DNA of 64,000 nucleotides, from positions 62,001 to 126,000 of the forward strand of contig CAXHKT010000139.1 of assembly GCA_964017195.1 (NCBI GenBank), in the 5' to 3' direction. This document shows, piece after piece, positions 48,560 through 60,900 of this stretch. Source of the DNA: Siderastrea radians. Lineage: Eukaryota; Cnidaria; Anthozoa; Scleractinia; Rhizangiidae. The position numbers were made by a program, and so were the translations under genes. Each line of letters starts with the position of its first letter. Position 1 is the first letter of the stretch. The notes under the pieces are model-generated. The model was not told where the DNA came from. It searched no databases and was given only the letters and a program-made list of their open reading frames with translations.

Positions 48560-50272
48560 GTCTGCGATTTTTTCGATAAGGTGGAAAAAAACCCCCATTT
48601 TGGGGCCTTCCCTCAGGCCCCAAAAAGCTCAAAAAGCTAACTGGCGCTCTCGGCTGCATGCACAAAGCTCCCAAATGCATTCAATCCCTTTGGGACCATC
48701 CGAAAAAAATTCCTTTTGTTCAAAAGTACAAAGAAAGCGCGATATGTGCGATCCTTAGGAAAAAAAAACCCCATTTTGGGGCATTCCCAGAGGCTCAAAA
48801 AGGTGTTCTTATCTGCACAATCTGTCTGCGCAAGGCTGCGCACTGGCCCAATAATAATGCAAATCCCTCGGGGCTATCAGAAAAAACAGTTTATTGTGTA
48901 GAAAGTCTGCGATTTTTTCGATAAGGTGGAAAAAACCCCATTTTGGGGCCTTCCCTCAGGCCCCAAAATGCTCAAAAAGCTAACTGGCGCTCTCGGCTGC
49001 ATGCACAAAGCTCCCAAATGCATTCAATCCCTTTGGGAGCATCCGAAAAAAATTCCTTTTGTGCAAAAATAGAAAGAAAGCGCGATATGTGCGATCCTTA
49101 GGGAAAAAACCCCATTTTGGGGCATTCCCAGAGGCTCAAAAAGGTGTTCTTATCTGCGCAATCTGTCTGCGCAAGGCTGCGCACTGGCCCAATAATAATG
49201 CAAATCCCTCGGGGCTATCAGAAAAAACAGTTTATTGTGTAGAAAGTCTGCGATTTTTTCCATAAGGTGGAAAAAACCCCATTTTGGGGCCTTCCCTCAG
49301 GCCCCAAAATGCTCAAAAAGCTAACTGGCGCTCTCGGCTGCATGCACAAAGCTCCCAAATGCATTCAATCCCTTTGGGAGCATCCGAAAAAAATTCCTTT
49401 TGTGCAAAAATAGAAAGAAAGCGCGATATGTGCGATCCTTAGGGAAAAAACCCGATTTTGGGGCATTCCCAGAGGCTCAAAAAGGTGTTCTTATCTGCGC
49501 AATCTGTCTGCGCAAGGCTGCGCACTGGCCCAATAATAATGCAAATCCCTCGGGGCTATCAGAAAAAACAGTTTATTGTGTAGAAAGTCTGCGATTTTTT
49601 CGATAAGGTGGAAAAAACCCCCATTTTGTGGCCTTCCCTCAGGCCCCAAAAAGCTCAAAAAGCTAACTGGCGCTCTCGGCTGCATGCACAAAGCTCCCAA
49701 ATGCATTCAATCCCTTTGGGACCATCCGAAAAAAAAATTCCTTTTGTTCAAAAGTACAAAGAAAGCGCGATATGTGCGATCCTTAGGGAAAAAACCCGAT
49801 TTTGGGGCATTCACAGAGGCTCAAAAAGGTGTTCTTATCTGCGCAATCTGTCTGCGCAAGGCTGCGCACTGGCCCAATAATAATGCAAATCCCTCGGGGC
49901 TATCAGAAAAAACAGTTTATTGTGTAGAAAGTCTGCGATTTGTTCGATAAGGTGGAAAAAACCCCCATTATGGGGCTTTCCCTCAGGCCCCAAAAAGCTC
50001 AAAAAGCTAACTGGCGCTCTCGGCTGCATGCACAAAGCTCCCAAATGCATTCAATCCCTTTGGGACCATCCGAAAAAAATTCCTTTTGTTCAAAAGTACA
50101 AAGAAAGCGCGATATGTGCGATCCTTAGGGAAAAAACCCCATTTTGGGGCATTCCCAGAGGCTCATAAAGGTGTTCTTATCTGCGCAATCTGTCTGCGCA
50201 AGGCTGTGCACTGGCCCAATAATAATGCAAATCCCTCGGGGCTATCAGAAAAAACAGTTTATTGTGTAGAAA

Positions 50273-51295
50273 GTCTGCGATTTTTTCGATCAGGTGGAAA
50301 AAACCCCATTTTGCGATCTTCCCTCAGGCCCCAAAAAGCTCAAAAAGCTAACTGGCGCTCTCGGCTGCATGCACAAAGCTCCCAAATGCATTCAATCCCT
50401 TTGGGACCATCCGAAAAAAATTCCTTTTGTTCAAAAGTACAAAGAAAGCGCGATATGTGCGATCCTTAGGGAAAAAACCCCATTTTGGGGCATTCCCAGA
50501 GGCTCATAAAGGTGTTCTTATCTGCGCAATCTGTCTGCGCAAGGCTGTGCACTGGCCCAATAATAATGCAAATCCCTCGGGGCTATCAGAAAAAACAGTT
50601 TATTGTGTAGAAAGTCTGCGATTTTTTCGATCAGGTGGAAAAAACCCCATTTTGCGATCTTCCCTCAGGCCCCAAAAAGCTCAAAAAGCTAACTGGCGCT
50701 CTCGGCTGCATGCACAAAGCTCCCAAATGCATTCAATCCCTTTGGGACCATCCGAAAAAAATTCCTTTTGTTCAAAAGTACAAAGAAAGCGCGATATGTG
50801 CGATCCTTAGGGAAAAAACCCCATTTTGGGGCATTCCCAGAGGCTCATAAAGGTGTTCTTATCTGCGCAATCTGTCTGCGCAAGGCTGTGCACTGGCCCA
50901 ATAATAATGCAAATCCCTCGGGGCTATCAGAAAAAACAGTTTATTGTGTAGAAAGTCTGCGATTTTTTCGATCAGGTGGAAAAAACCCCATTTTGCGATC
51001 TTCCCTCAGGCCCCAAAAAGCTCAAAAAGCTAACTGGCGCTCTCGGCTGCATGCACAAAGCTCCCAAATGCATTCAATCCCTTTGGGACCATCCGAAAAA
51101 AATTCCTTTTGTTCAAAAGTACAAAGAAAGCGCGATATGTGCGATCCTTAGGGAAAAAACCCCATTTTGGGGCATTCCCAGAGGCTCAAAAAGGTGTTCT
51201 TATCTGCGCAATCTGTCTGCGCAATGCTGCGCACTGGCCCAATAATAATGCAAATCCCTCGGGGCTATCAGAAAAAACAGTTTATTGTGTAGAAA
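50273..51295. repeat. Three near-identical 341-bp units with a broken dyad
   Basis: Units at 50273, 50614 and 50955 share CATTTTGCGATCTTCCC in place of CATTTTGGGGCCTTCCC, and GATCAGGTGG at the start. The left arm of the 10-bp stem is destroyed while the right arm is unchanged. Their sameness points to recent local triplication of one unit. Confidence 0.88.
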
Positions 51296-53696
51296 GTCTG
51301 CGATTTTTTCGATAAGGTGGAAAAAAACCCCCATTTTGGGGCCTTCCCTCAGGCCCCAAAAAGCTCAAAAAGCTAACTGGCGCTCTCGGCTGCATGCACA
51401 AAGCTCCCAAATGCATTCAATCCCTTTGGGACCATCCAAAAAAAATTCCTTTTGTTCAAAAGTACAAAGAAAGCGCGATATGTGCGATCCTTAGGAAAAA
51501 AAACCCCATTTTGGGGCATTCCCAGAGGCTCAAAAAGGTGTTCTTATCTGCGCAATCTGTCTGCGCAAGGCTGCGCACTGGCCCAATAATAATGCAAATC
51601 CCTCGGGGCTATCAGAAAAAACAGTTTATTGTGTAGAAAGTCTGCGATTTTTTCCATAAGGTGGAAAAAAAACCCCATTTTGGGGCTTTCCCTCAGGCCC
51701 CAAAAAGCTCAAAAAGCTAACTGGCGCTCTCGGCTGCATGCACAAAGCTCCCAAATGCATTCAATCCCTTTGGGACCATCCGAAAAAAATTCCTTTTGTT
51801 CAAAAGTACAAAGAAAGCGCGATATGTGCGATCCTTAGGGAAAAAACCCGATTTTGGGGCATTCCCAGAGGCTCATAAAGGTGTTCTTATCTGCGCAATC
51901 TGTCTGCGCAAGGCTGCGCACTGGCCCAATAATAATGCAAATCCCTCGGGGCTATCAGAAAAAACAGTTTATTGTGTAGAAAGTCTGCGATTTTTTCGGT
52001 CAGGTGGAAAAACCCCCATTTTGGGGCCTTCCCTCAGGCCCCAAAAAGCTCAAAAAGCTAACTGGCGCTCTCGGCTGCATGCACAAAGCTCCCAAATGCA
52101 TTCAATCCCTTTGGGACCATCCGAAAAAAATTCCTTTTGTTCAAAAGTACAAAGAAAGCGCGATATGTGCGATCCTTAGGGAAAAAACCCCATTTTGGGG
52201 CATTCCCAGAGGCTCAAAAAGGTGTTCTTATCTGCGCAATCTGTCTGCGCAAGGCTGCGCACTGGCCCAATAATAATGCAAATCCCTCGGGGCTATCAGA
52301 AAAAACAGTTTATTGTGTAGAAAGTCTGCGATTTTTTCGATAAGGTGGAAAAAACCCCCATTTTGGGGCCTTCCCTCAGGCCCCAAAAAGCTCAAAAAGC
52401 TAACTGGCGCTCTCGGCTGCATGCACAAAGCTCCCAAATGCATTCAATCCCTTTGGGACCATCCGAAAAAAATTCCTTTTGTTCAAAAGTACAAAGAAAG
52501 CGCGATATGTGCGATCCTTAGGAAAAAAAAAACCCCATTTTGGGGCATTCCCAGAGGCTCAAAAAGGTGTTCTTATCTGCGCAATCTGTCTGCGCAAGGC
52601 TGCGCACTGGCCCAATAATAATGCAAATCCCTCGGGGCTATCAGAAAAAACAGTTTATTGTGTAGAAAGTCTGCGATTTTTTCCATAAGGTGGAAAAAAA
52701 ACCCCATTTTGGAGCTTTCCCTCAGGCCCCAAAAAGCTCAAAAAGCTAACTGCGCTCTCGGCTGCATGCACAAAGCTCCCAAATGCATTCAATCCCTTTG
52801 GGACCATCCGAAAAAAATTCCTTTTGTTCAAAAGTACAAAGAAAGCGCGATATGTGCGATCCTTAGGGAAAAAACCCCATTTTGGGGCATTCCCAGAGGC
52901 TCATAAAGGTGTTCTTATCTGCGCAATCTGTCTGCGCAAGGCTGTGCACTGGCCCAATAATAATGCAAATCCCTCGGGGCTATCAGAAAAAACAGTTTAT
53001 TGTGTAGAAAGTCTGCGATTTTTTCCATAAGGTGGAAAAAAACCCCATTTTGGGGCCTTCCCTCAGGCCCCAAAATGCTCAAAAAGCTAACTGGCGCTCT
53101 CGGCTGCATGCACAAAGCTCCCAAATGCATTCAATCCCTTTGGGACCATCCGAAAAAAATTCCTTTTGTGCAAAAATAGAAAGAAAGCGCGATATGTGCG
53201 ATCCTTAGGGAAAAAACCCCATTTTGGGGCATTCCCAGAGGCTCAAAAAGGTGTTCTTATCTGCGCAATCTGTCTGCGCAAGGCTGCGCACTGGCCCAAT
53301 AATAATGCAAATCCCTCGGGGCTATCAGAAAAAACAGTTTATTGTGTAGAAAGTCTGCGATTTTTTCGATAAGGTGGAAAAAACCCCCATTTTGGGGCCT
53401 TCCCTCAGGCCCCAAAAAGCTCAAAAACCTAACTGGCGCTCTCGGCTGCATGCACAAAGCTCCCAAAGGCATTCAATCCCTTTGGGACCATCCGAAAAAA
53501 AAATTCCTTTTGTTCAAAAGTACAAAGAAAGCGCGATATGTGCGATCCTTAGGGAAAAAACCCCATTTTGGGGCATTCCCAGAGGCTCAAAAAGGTGTTC
53601 TTATCTGCGCAATCTGTCTGCGCAATGCTGCGCACTGGCCCAATAATAATGCAAATCCCTCGGGGCTATCAGAAAAAACAGTTTATTGTGTAGAAA
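51296..53696. repeat. Seven-unit higher-order repeat, copy a
   Basis: Units from 51296 in order carry: CCAAAAAAAATTCC; TTCCATAAGG with GGGGCTTTCC; TTCGGTCAGG; TTCGATAAGG; GGAGCTTTCC with AACTGCGCTC; AAAATGCTC with TGCAAAAATAGAAAG; and AAAAACCTAACTGG with CCAAAGGC. The same order restarts at 53697. Confidence 0.82.
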
Positions 53697-56600
53697 GTCT
53701 GCGATTTTTTCGATAAGGTGGAAAAAAAACCCCATTTTGGGGCCTTCCCTCAGGCCCCAAAAAGCTCAAAAAGCTAACTGGCGCTCTCGGCTGCATGCAC
53801 AAAGCTCCCAAATGCATTCAATCCCTTTGGGACCATCCAAAAAAAATTCCTTTTGTTCAAAAGTACAAAGAAAGCGCGATATGTGCGATCCTTAGGAAAA
53901 AAAAAACCCATTTTGGGGCATTCCCAGAGGCTCAAAAAGGTGTTCTTATCTGCGCAATCTGTCTGCGCAAGGCTGCGCACTGGCCCAATAATAATGCAAA
54001 TCCCTCGGGGCTATCAGAAAAAACAGTTTATTGTGTAGAAAGTCTGCGATTTTTTCCATAAGGTGGAAAAAAACCCCCATTTTGGGGCTTTCCCTCAGGC
54101 CCCAAAAAGCTCAAAAAGCTAACTGGCGCTCTCGGCTGCATGCACAAAGCTCCCAAATGCATTCAATCCCTTTGGGACCATCCGAAAAAAATTCCTTTTG
54201 TTCAAAAGTACAAAGAAAGCGCGATATGTGCGATCCTTAGGGAAAAAACCCCATTTTGGGGCATTCCCAGAGGCTCATAAAGGTGTTCTTATCTGCGCAA
54301 TCTGTCTGCGCAAGGCTGCGCACTGGCCCAATAATAATGCAAATCCCTCGGGGCTATCAGAAAAAACAGTTTATTGTGTAGAAAGTCTGCGATTTTTTCG
54401 GTCAGGTGGAAAAACCCCCATTTTGGGGCCTTCCCTCAGGCCCCAAAAAGCTCAAAAAGCTAACTGGCGCTCTCGGCTGCATGCACAAAGCTCCCAAATG
54501 CATTCAATCCCTTTGGGACCATCCGAAAAAAATTCCTTTTGTTCAAAAGTACAAAGAAAGCGCGATATGTGCGATCCTTAGGGAAAAAACCCCATTTTGG
54601 GGCATTCCCAGAGGCTCAAAAAGGTGTTCTTATCTGCGCAATCTGTCTGCGCAAGGCTGCGCACTGGCGCAATAATAATGCAAATCCCTCGGGGCTATCA
54701 GAAAAAACAGTTTATTGTGTAGAAAGTCTGCGATTTTTTCGATAAGGTGGAAAAAACCCCCATTTTGGGGCCTTCCCTCAGGCCCCAAAAAGCTCAAAAA
54801 GCTAACTGGCGCTCTCGGCTGCATGCACAAAGCTCCCAAATGCATTCAATCCCTTTGGGACCATCCGAAAAAAATTCCTTTTGTTCAAAAGTACAAAGAA
54901 AGCGCGATATGTGCGATCCTTAGGGAAAAAAAACCCCCATTTTGGGGCATTCCCAGAGGCTCAAAAAGGTGTTCTTATCTGCGCAATCTGTCTGCGCAAG
55001 GCTGCGCACTGGCCCAATAATAATGCAAATCCCTCGGGGCTATCAGAAAAAACAGTTTATTGTGTAGAAAGTCTGCGATTTTTTCCATAAGGTGGAAAAA
55101 AAACCCCATTTTGGGGCTTTCCCTCAGGCCCCAAAAAGCTCAAAAAGCTAACTGCGCTCTCGGCTGCATGCACAAAGCTCCCAAATGCATTCAATCCCTT
55201 TGGGACCATCCAAAAAAAATTCTTTTTGTTCAAAAGTACAAAGAAAGCGCGATATGTGCGATCCTTAGGAAAAAAAAACCCCATTTTGGGGCATTCCCAG
55301 AGGCTCAAAAAGGTGTTCTTATCTGCGCAATCTGTCTGCGCAAGGCTGCGCACTGGCCCAATAATAATGCAAATCCCTCGGGGCTATCAGAAAAAACAGT
55401 TTATTGTGTAGAAAGTCTGCGATTTTTTCCATAAGGTGGAAAAAAAACCCCATTTTGGGGCTTTCCCTCAGGCCCCAAAAAGCTCAAAAAGCTAACTGGC
55501 GCTCTCGGCTGCATGCACAAAGCTCCCAAATGCATTCAATCCCTTTGGGACCATCCGAAAAAAATTCCTTTTGTTCAAAAGTACAAAGAAAGCGCGATAT
55601 GTGCGATCCTTAGGAAAAAAAAAACCCCATTTTGGGGCATTCCCAGAGGCTCAAAAAGGTGTTCTTATCTGCGCAATCTGTCTGCGCAAGGCTGCGCACT
55701 GGCCCAATAATAATGCAAATCCCTCGGGGCTATCAGAAAAAACAGTTTATTGTGTAGAAAGTCTGCGATTTTTTCCATAAGGTGGAAAAAAAACCCCATT
55801 TTGGGGCTTTCCCTCAGGCCCCAAAAAGCTCAAAAAGCTAACTGCGCTCTCGGCTGCATGCACAAAGCTCCCAAATGCATTCAATCCCTTTGGGACCATC
55901 CGAAAAAAATTCCTTTTGTTCAAAAGTACAAAGAAAGCGCGATATGTGCGATCCTTAGGGAAAAAACCCCATTTTGGGGCATTCCCAGAGGCTCATAAAG
56001 GTGTTCTTATCTGCGCAATCTGTCTGCGCAAGGCTGTGCACTGGCCCAATAATAATGCAAATCCCTCGGGGCTATCAGAAAAAACAGTTTATTGTGTAGA
56101 AAGTCTGCGATTTTTTCCATAAGGTGGAAAAAAACCCCATTTTGGGGCCTTCCCTCAGGCCCCAAAATGCTCAAAAAGCTAACTGGCGCTCTCGGCTGCA
56201 TGCACAAAGCTCCCAAATGCATTCAATCCCTTTGGGACCATCCGAAAAAAATTCCTTTTGTGCAAAAATAGAAAGAAAGCGCGATATGTGCGATCCTTAG
56301 GGAAAAAACCCCATTTTGGGGCATTCCCAGAGGCTCAAAAAGGTGTTCTTATCTGCGCAATCTGTCTGCGCAAGGCTGCGCACTGGCCCAATAATAATGC
56401 AAATCCCTCGGGGCTATCAGAAAAAACAGTTTATTGTGTAGAAAGTCTGCGATTTTTTCGATAAGGTGGAAAAAACCCCCATTTTGGGGCCTTCCCTCAG
56501 GCCCCAAAAAGCTCAAAAACCTAACTGGCACTCTCGGCTGCATGCACAAAGCTCCCAAAGGCATTCAATCCCTTTGGGACCATCCGAAAAAAAAATTCCT

Positions 56601-57130
56601 TTTGTTCAAAAGTACAAAGAAAGCGCGATATGTGCGATCCTTAGGGAAAAAACCCCATTTTGGGGCATTCCCAGAGGCTCAAAAAGGTGTTCTTATCTGC
56701 GCAATCTGTCTGCGCAAGGCTGCGCACTGGCCCAATAATAATGCAAATCCCTCGGGGCTATCAGAAAAAACAGTTTATTGTGTAGAAAGTCTGCGATTTT
56801 TTCGATAAGGTGGAAAAAACCCCCATTTTGGGGCCTTCCCTCAGGCCCCAAAATGCTCAAAAAGCTAACTGGCGCTCTCGGCTGCATGCACAAAGCTCCC
56901 AAATGCATTCAATCCCTTTGGGACCATCCGAAAAAAATTCCTTTTGTTCAAAAGTACAAAGAAAGCGCGATATGTGCGATCCTTAGGGAAAAAACCCAAT
57001 TTTGGGGCATTCCCAGAGGCTCAAAAAGGTGTTCTTATCTGCGCAATCTGTCTGCGCAAGGCTGCGCACTGGCCCAATAATAATGCAAATCCCTCGGGGC
57101 TATCAGAAAAAACAGTTTATTGTGTAGAAA
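53697..57130. repeat. Higher-order repeat, copy b, expanded to ten units
   Basis: It begins like copy a. Two extra units are inserted around 55071-55760, where AACTGCGCTC units alternate with a TTCCATAAGG unit. A further unit type (56789, with AAACCCAATTTTGG) is added before the cycle restarts at 57131. Confidence 0.78.
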
Positions 57131-59529
57131 GTCTGCGATTTTTTCGATAAGGTGGAAAAAAACCCCCATTTTGGGGCCTTCCCTCAGGCCCCAAAAAGCT
57201 CAAAAAGCTAACTGGCGCTCTCGGCTGCATGCACAAAGCTCCCAAATGCATTCAATCCCTTTGGGACCATCCAAAAAAAATTCTTTTTGTTCAAAAGTAC
57301 AAAGAAAGCGCGATATGTGCGATCCTTAGGAAAAAAAAACCCCATTTTGGGGCATTCCCAGAGGCTCAAAAAGGTGTTCTTATCTGCGCAATCTGTCTGC
57401 GCAAGGCTGCGCACTGGCCCAATAATAATGCAAATCCCTCGGGGCTATCAGAAAAAACAGTTTATTGTGTAGAAAGTCTGCGATTTTTTCCATAAGGTGG
57501 AAAAAAAACCCCATTTTGGGGCTTTCCCTCAGGCCCCAAAAAGCTCAAAAAGCTAACTGGCGCTCTCGGCTGCATGCACAAAGCTCCCAAATGCATTCAA
57601 TCCCTTTGGGACCATCCGAAAAAAATTCCTTTTGTTCAAAAGTACAAAGAAAGCGCGATATGTGCGATCCTTAGGGAAAAAACCCCATTTTGGGGCATTC
57701 CCAGAGGCTCATAAAGGTGTTCTTATCTGCGCAATCTGTCTGCGCAAGGCTGCGCACTGGCCCAATAATAATGCAAATCCCTCGGGGCTATCAGAAAAAA
57801 CAGTTTATTGTGTAGAAAGTCTGCGATTTTTTCGATCAGGTGGAAAAACCCCCATTTTGGGGCCTTCCCTCAGGCCCCAAAAAGCTCAAAAAGCTAACTG
57901 GCGCTCTCGGCTGCATGCACAAAGCTCCCAAATGCATTCAATCCCTTTGGGACCATCCGAAAAAAATTCCTTTTGTTCAAAAGTACAAAGAAAGCGCGAT
58001 ATGTGCGATCCTTAGGGAAAAAACCCCATTTTGGGGCATTCCCAGAGGCTCAAAAAGGTGTTCTTATCTGCGCAATCTGTCTGCGCAAGGCTGCGCACTG
58101 GCCCAATAATAATGCAAATCCCTCGGGGCTATCAGAAAAAACAGTTTATTGTGTAGAAAGTCTGCGATTTTTTCGATAAGGTGGAAAAAACCCCCATTTT
58201 GGGGCCTTCCCTCAGGCCCCAAAAAGCTCAAAAAGCTAACTGGCGCTCTCGGCTGCATGCACAAAGCTCCCAAATGCATTCAATCCCTTTGGGACCATCC
58301 GAAAAAAATTCCTTTTGTTCAAAAGTACAAAGAAAGCGCGATATGTGCGATCCTTAGGGAAAAAACCCCATTTTGGGGCATTCCCAGAGGCTCATAAAGG
58401 TGTTCTTATCTGCGCAATCTGTCTGCGCAAGGCTGTGCACTGGCCCAATAATAATGCAAATCCCTCGGGGCTATCAGAAAAAACAGTTTATTGTGTAGAA
58501 AGTCTGCGATTTTTTCCATAAGGTGGAAAAAAACCCCATTTTGGGGCCTTCCCTCAGGCCCCAAAATGCTCAAAAAGCTAACTGGCGCTCTCGGCTGCAT
58601 GCACAAAGCTCCCAAATGCATTCAATCCCTTTGGGACCATCCGAAAAAAATTCCTTTTGTGCAAAAATAGAAAGAAAGCGCGATATGTGCGATCCTTAGG
58701 GAAAAAACCCCATTTTGGGGCATTCCCAGAGGCTCAAAAAGGTGTTCTTATCTGCGCAATCTGTCTGCGCAAGGCTGCGCACTGGCCCAATAATAATGCA
58801 AATCCCTCGGGGCTATCAGAAAAAACAGTTTATTGTGTAGAAAGTCTGCGATTTTTTCGATAAGGTGGAAAAAACCCCCATTTTGGGGCCTTCCCTCAGG
58901 CCCCAAAAAGCTCAAAAACCTAACTGGCACTCTCGGCTGCATGCACAAAGCTCCCAAAGGCATTCAATCCCTTTGGGACCATCCGAAAAAAAAATTCCTT
59001 TTGTTCAAAAGTACAAAGAAAGCGCGATATGTGCGATCCTTAGGGAAAAAACCCCATTTTGGGGCATTCCCAGAGGCTCAAAAAGGTGTTCTTATCTGCG
59101 CAATCTGTCTGCGCAAGGCTGCGCACTGGCCCAATAATAATGCAAATCCCTCGGGGCTATCAGAAAAAACAGTTTATTGTGTAGAAAGTCTGCGATTTTT
59201 TCGATAAGGTGGAAAAAACCCCCATTTTGGGGCCTTCCCTCAGGCCCCAAAATGCTCAAAAAGCTAACTGGCGCTCTCGGCTGCATGCACAAAGCTCCCA
59301 AATGCATTCAATCCCTTTGGGACCATCCGAAAAAAATTCCTTTTGTTCAAAAGTACAAAGAAAGCGCGATATGTGCGATCCTTAGGGAAAAAACCCAATT
59401 TTGGGGCATTCCCAGAGGCTCAAAAAGGTGTTCTTATCTGCGCAATCTGTCTGCGCAAGGCTGCGCACTGGCCCAATAATAATGCAAATCCCTCGGGGCT
59501 ATCAGAAAAAACAGTTTATTGTGTAGAAA
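57131..59529. repeat. Higher-order repeat, copy c, seven units
   Basis: 2,399 bp. The region from about 55850 to 58250 repeats at about 58250-60650 with a constant 2,399-bp offset, which defines the cycle. The AACTGCGCTC unit type is absent here. Confidence 0.85.
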
Positions 59530-60900
59530 GTCTGCGATTTTTTCGATAAGGTGGAAAAAAACCCCCATTTTGGGGCCTTCCCTCAGGCCCCAAAAAGCTC
59601 AAAAAGCTAACTGGCGCTCTCGGCTGCATGCACAAAGCTCCCAAATGCATTCAATCCCTTTGGGACCATCCAAAAAAAATTCTTTTTGTTCAAAAGTACA
59701 AAGAAAGCGCGATATGTGCGATCCTTAGGAAAAAAAAACCCCATTTTGGGGCATTCCCAGAGGCTCAAAAAGGTGTTCTTATCTGCGCAATCTGTCTGCG
59801 CAAGGCTGCGCACTGGCCCAATAATAATGCAAATCCCTCGGGGCTATCAGAAAAAACAGTTTATTGTGTAGAAAGTCTGCGATTTTTTCCATAAGGTGGA
59901 AAAAAAACCCCATTTTGGGGCTTTCCCTCAGGCCCCAAAAAGCTCAAAAAGCTAACTGGCGCTCTCGGCTGCATGCACAAAGCTCCCAAATGCATTCAAT
60001 CCCTTTGGGACCATCCGAAAAAAATTCCTTTTGTTCAAAAGTACAAAGAAAGCGCGATATGTGCGATCCTTAGGGAAAAAACCCCATTTTGGGGCATTCC
60101 CAGAGGCTCATAAAGGTGTTCTTATCTGCGCAATCTGTCTGCGCAAGGCTGCGCACTGGCCCAATAATAATGCAAATCCCTCGGGGCTATCAGAAAAAAC
60201 AGTTTATTGTGTAGAAAGTCTGCGATTTTTTCGATCAGGTGGAAAAACCCCCATTTTGGGGCCTTCCCTCAGGCCCCAAAAAGCTCAAAAAGCTAACTGG
60301 CGCTCTCGGCTGCATGCACAAAGCTCCCAAATGCATTCAATCCCTTTGGGACCATCCGAAAAAAATTCCTTTTGTTCAAAAGTACAAAGAAAGCGCGATA
60401 TGTGCGATCCTTAGGGAAAAAACCCCATTTTGGGGCATTCCCAGAGGCTCAAAAAGGTGTTCTTATCTGCGCAATCTGTCTGCGCAAGGCTGCGCACTGG
60501 CCCAATAATAATGCAAATCCCTCGGGGCTATCAGAAAAAACAGTTTATTGTGTAGAAAGTCTGCGATTTTTTCGATAAGGTGGAAAAAACCCCCATTTTG
60601 GGGCCTTCCCTCAGGCCCCAAAAAGCTCAAAAAGCTAACTGGCGCTCTCGGCTGCATGCACAAAGCTCCCAAATGCATTCAATCCCTTTGGGACCATCCG
60701 AAAAAAATTCCTTTTGTTCAAAAGTACAAAGAAAGCGCGATATGTGCGATCCTTAGGGAAAAAACCCCATTTTGGGGCATTCCCAGAGGCTCATAAAGGT
60801 GTTCTTATCTGCGCAATCTGTCTGCGCAAGGCTGTGCACTGGCCCAATAATAATGCAAATCCCTCGGGGCTATCAGAAAAAACAGTTTATTGTGTAGAAA
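59530..60900. repeat. Higher-order repeat, copy d, partial
   Basis: Four units (59530, 59875, 60218, 60559) repeat the first four of copy c. From 60901 the order no longer follows the cycle, and the units to 64000 look locally amplified. Confidence 0.78.
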
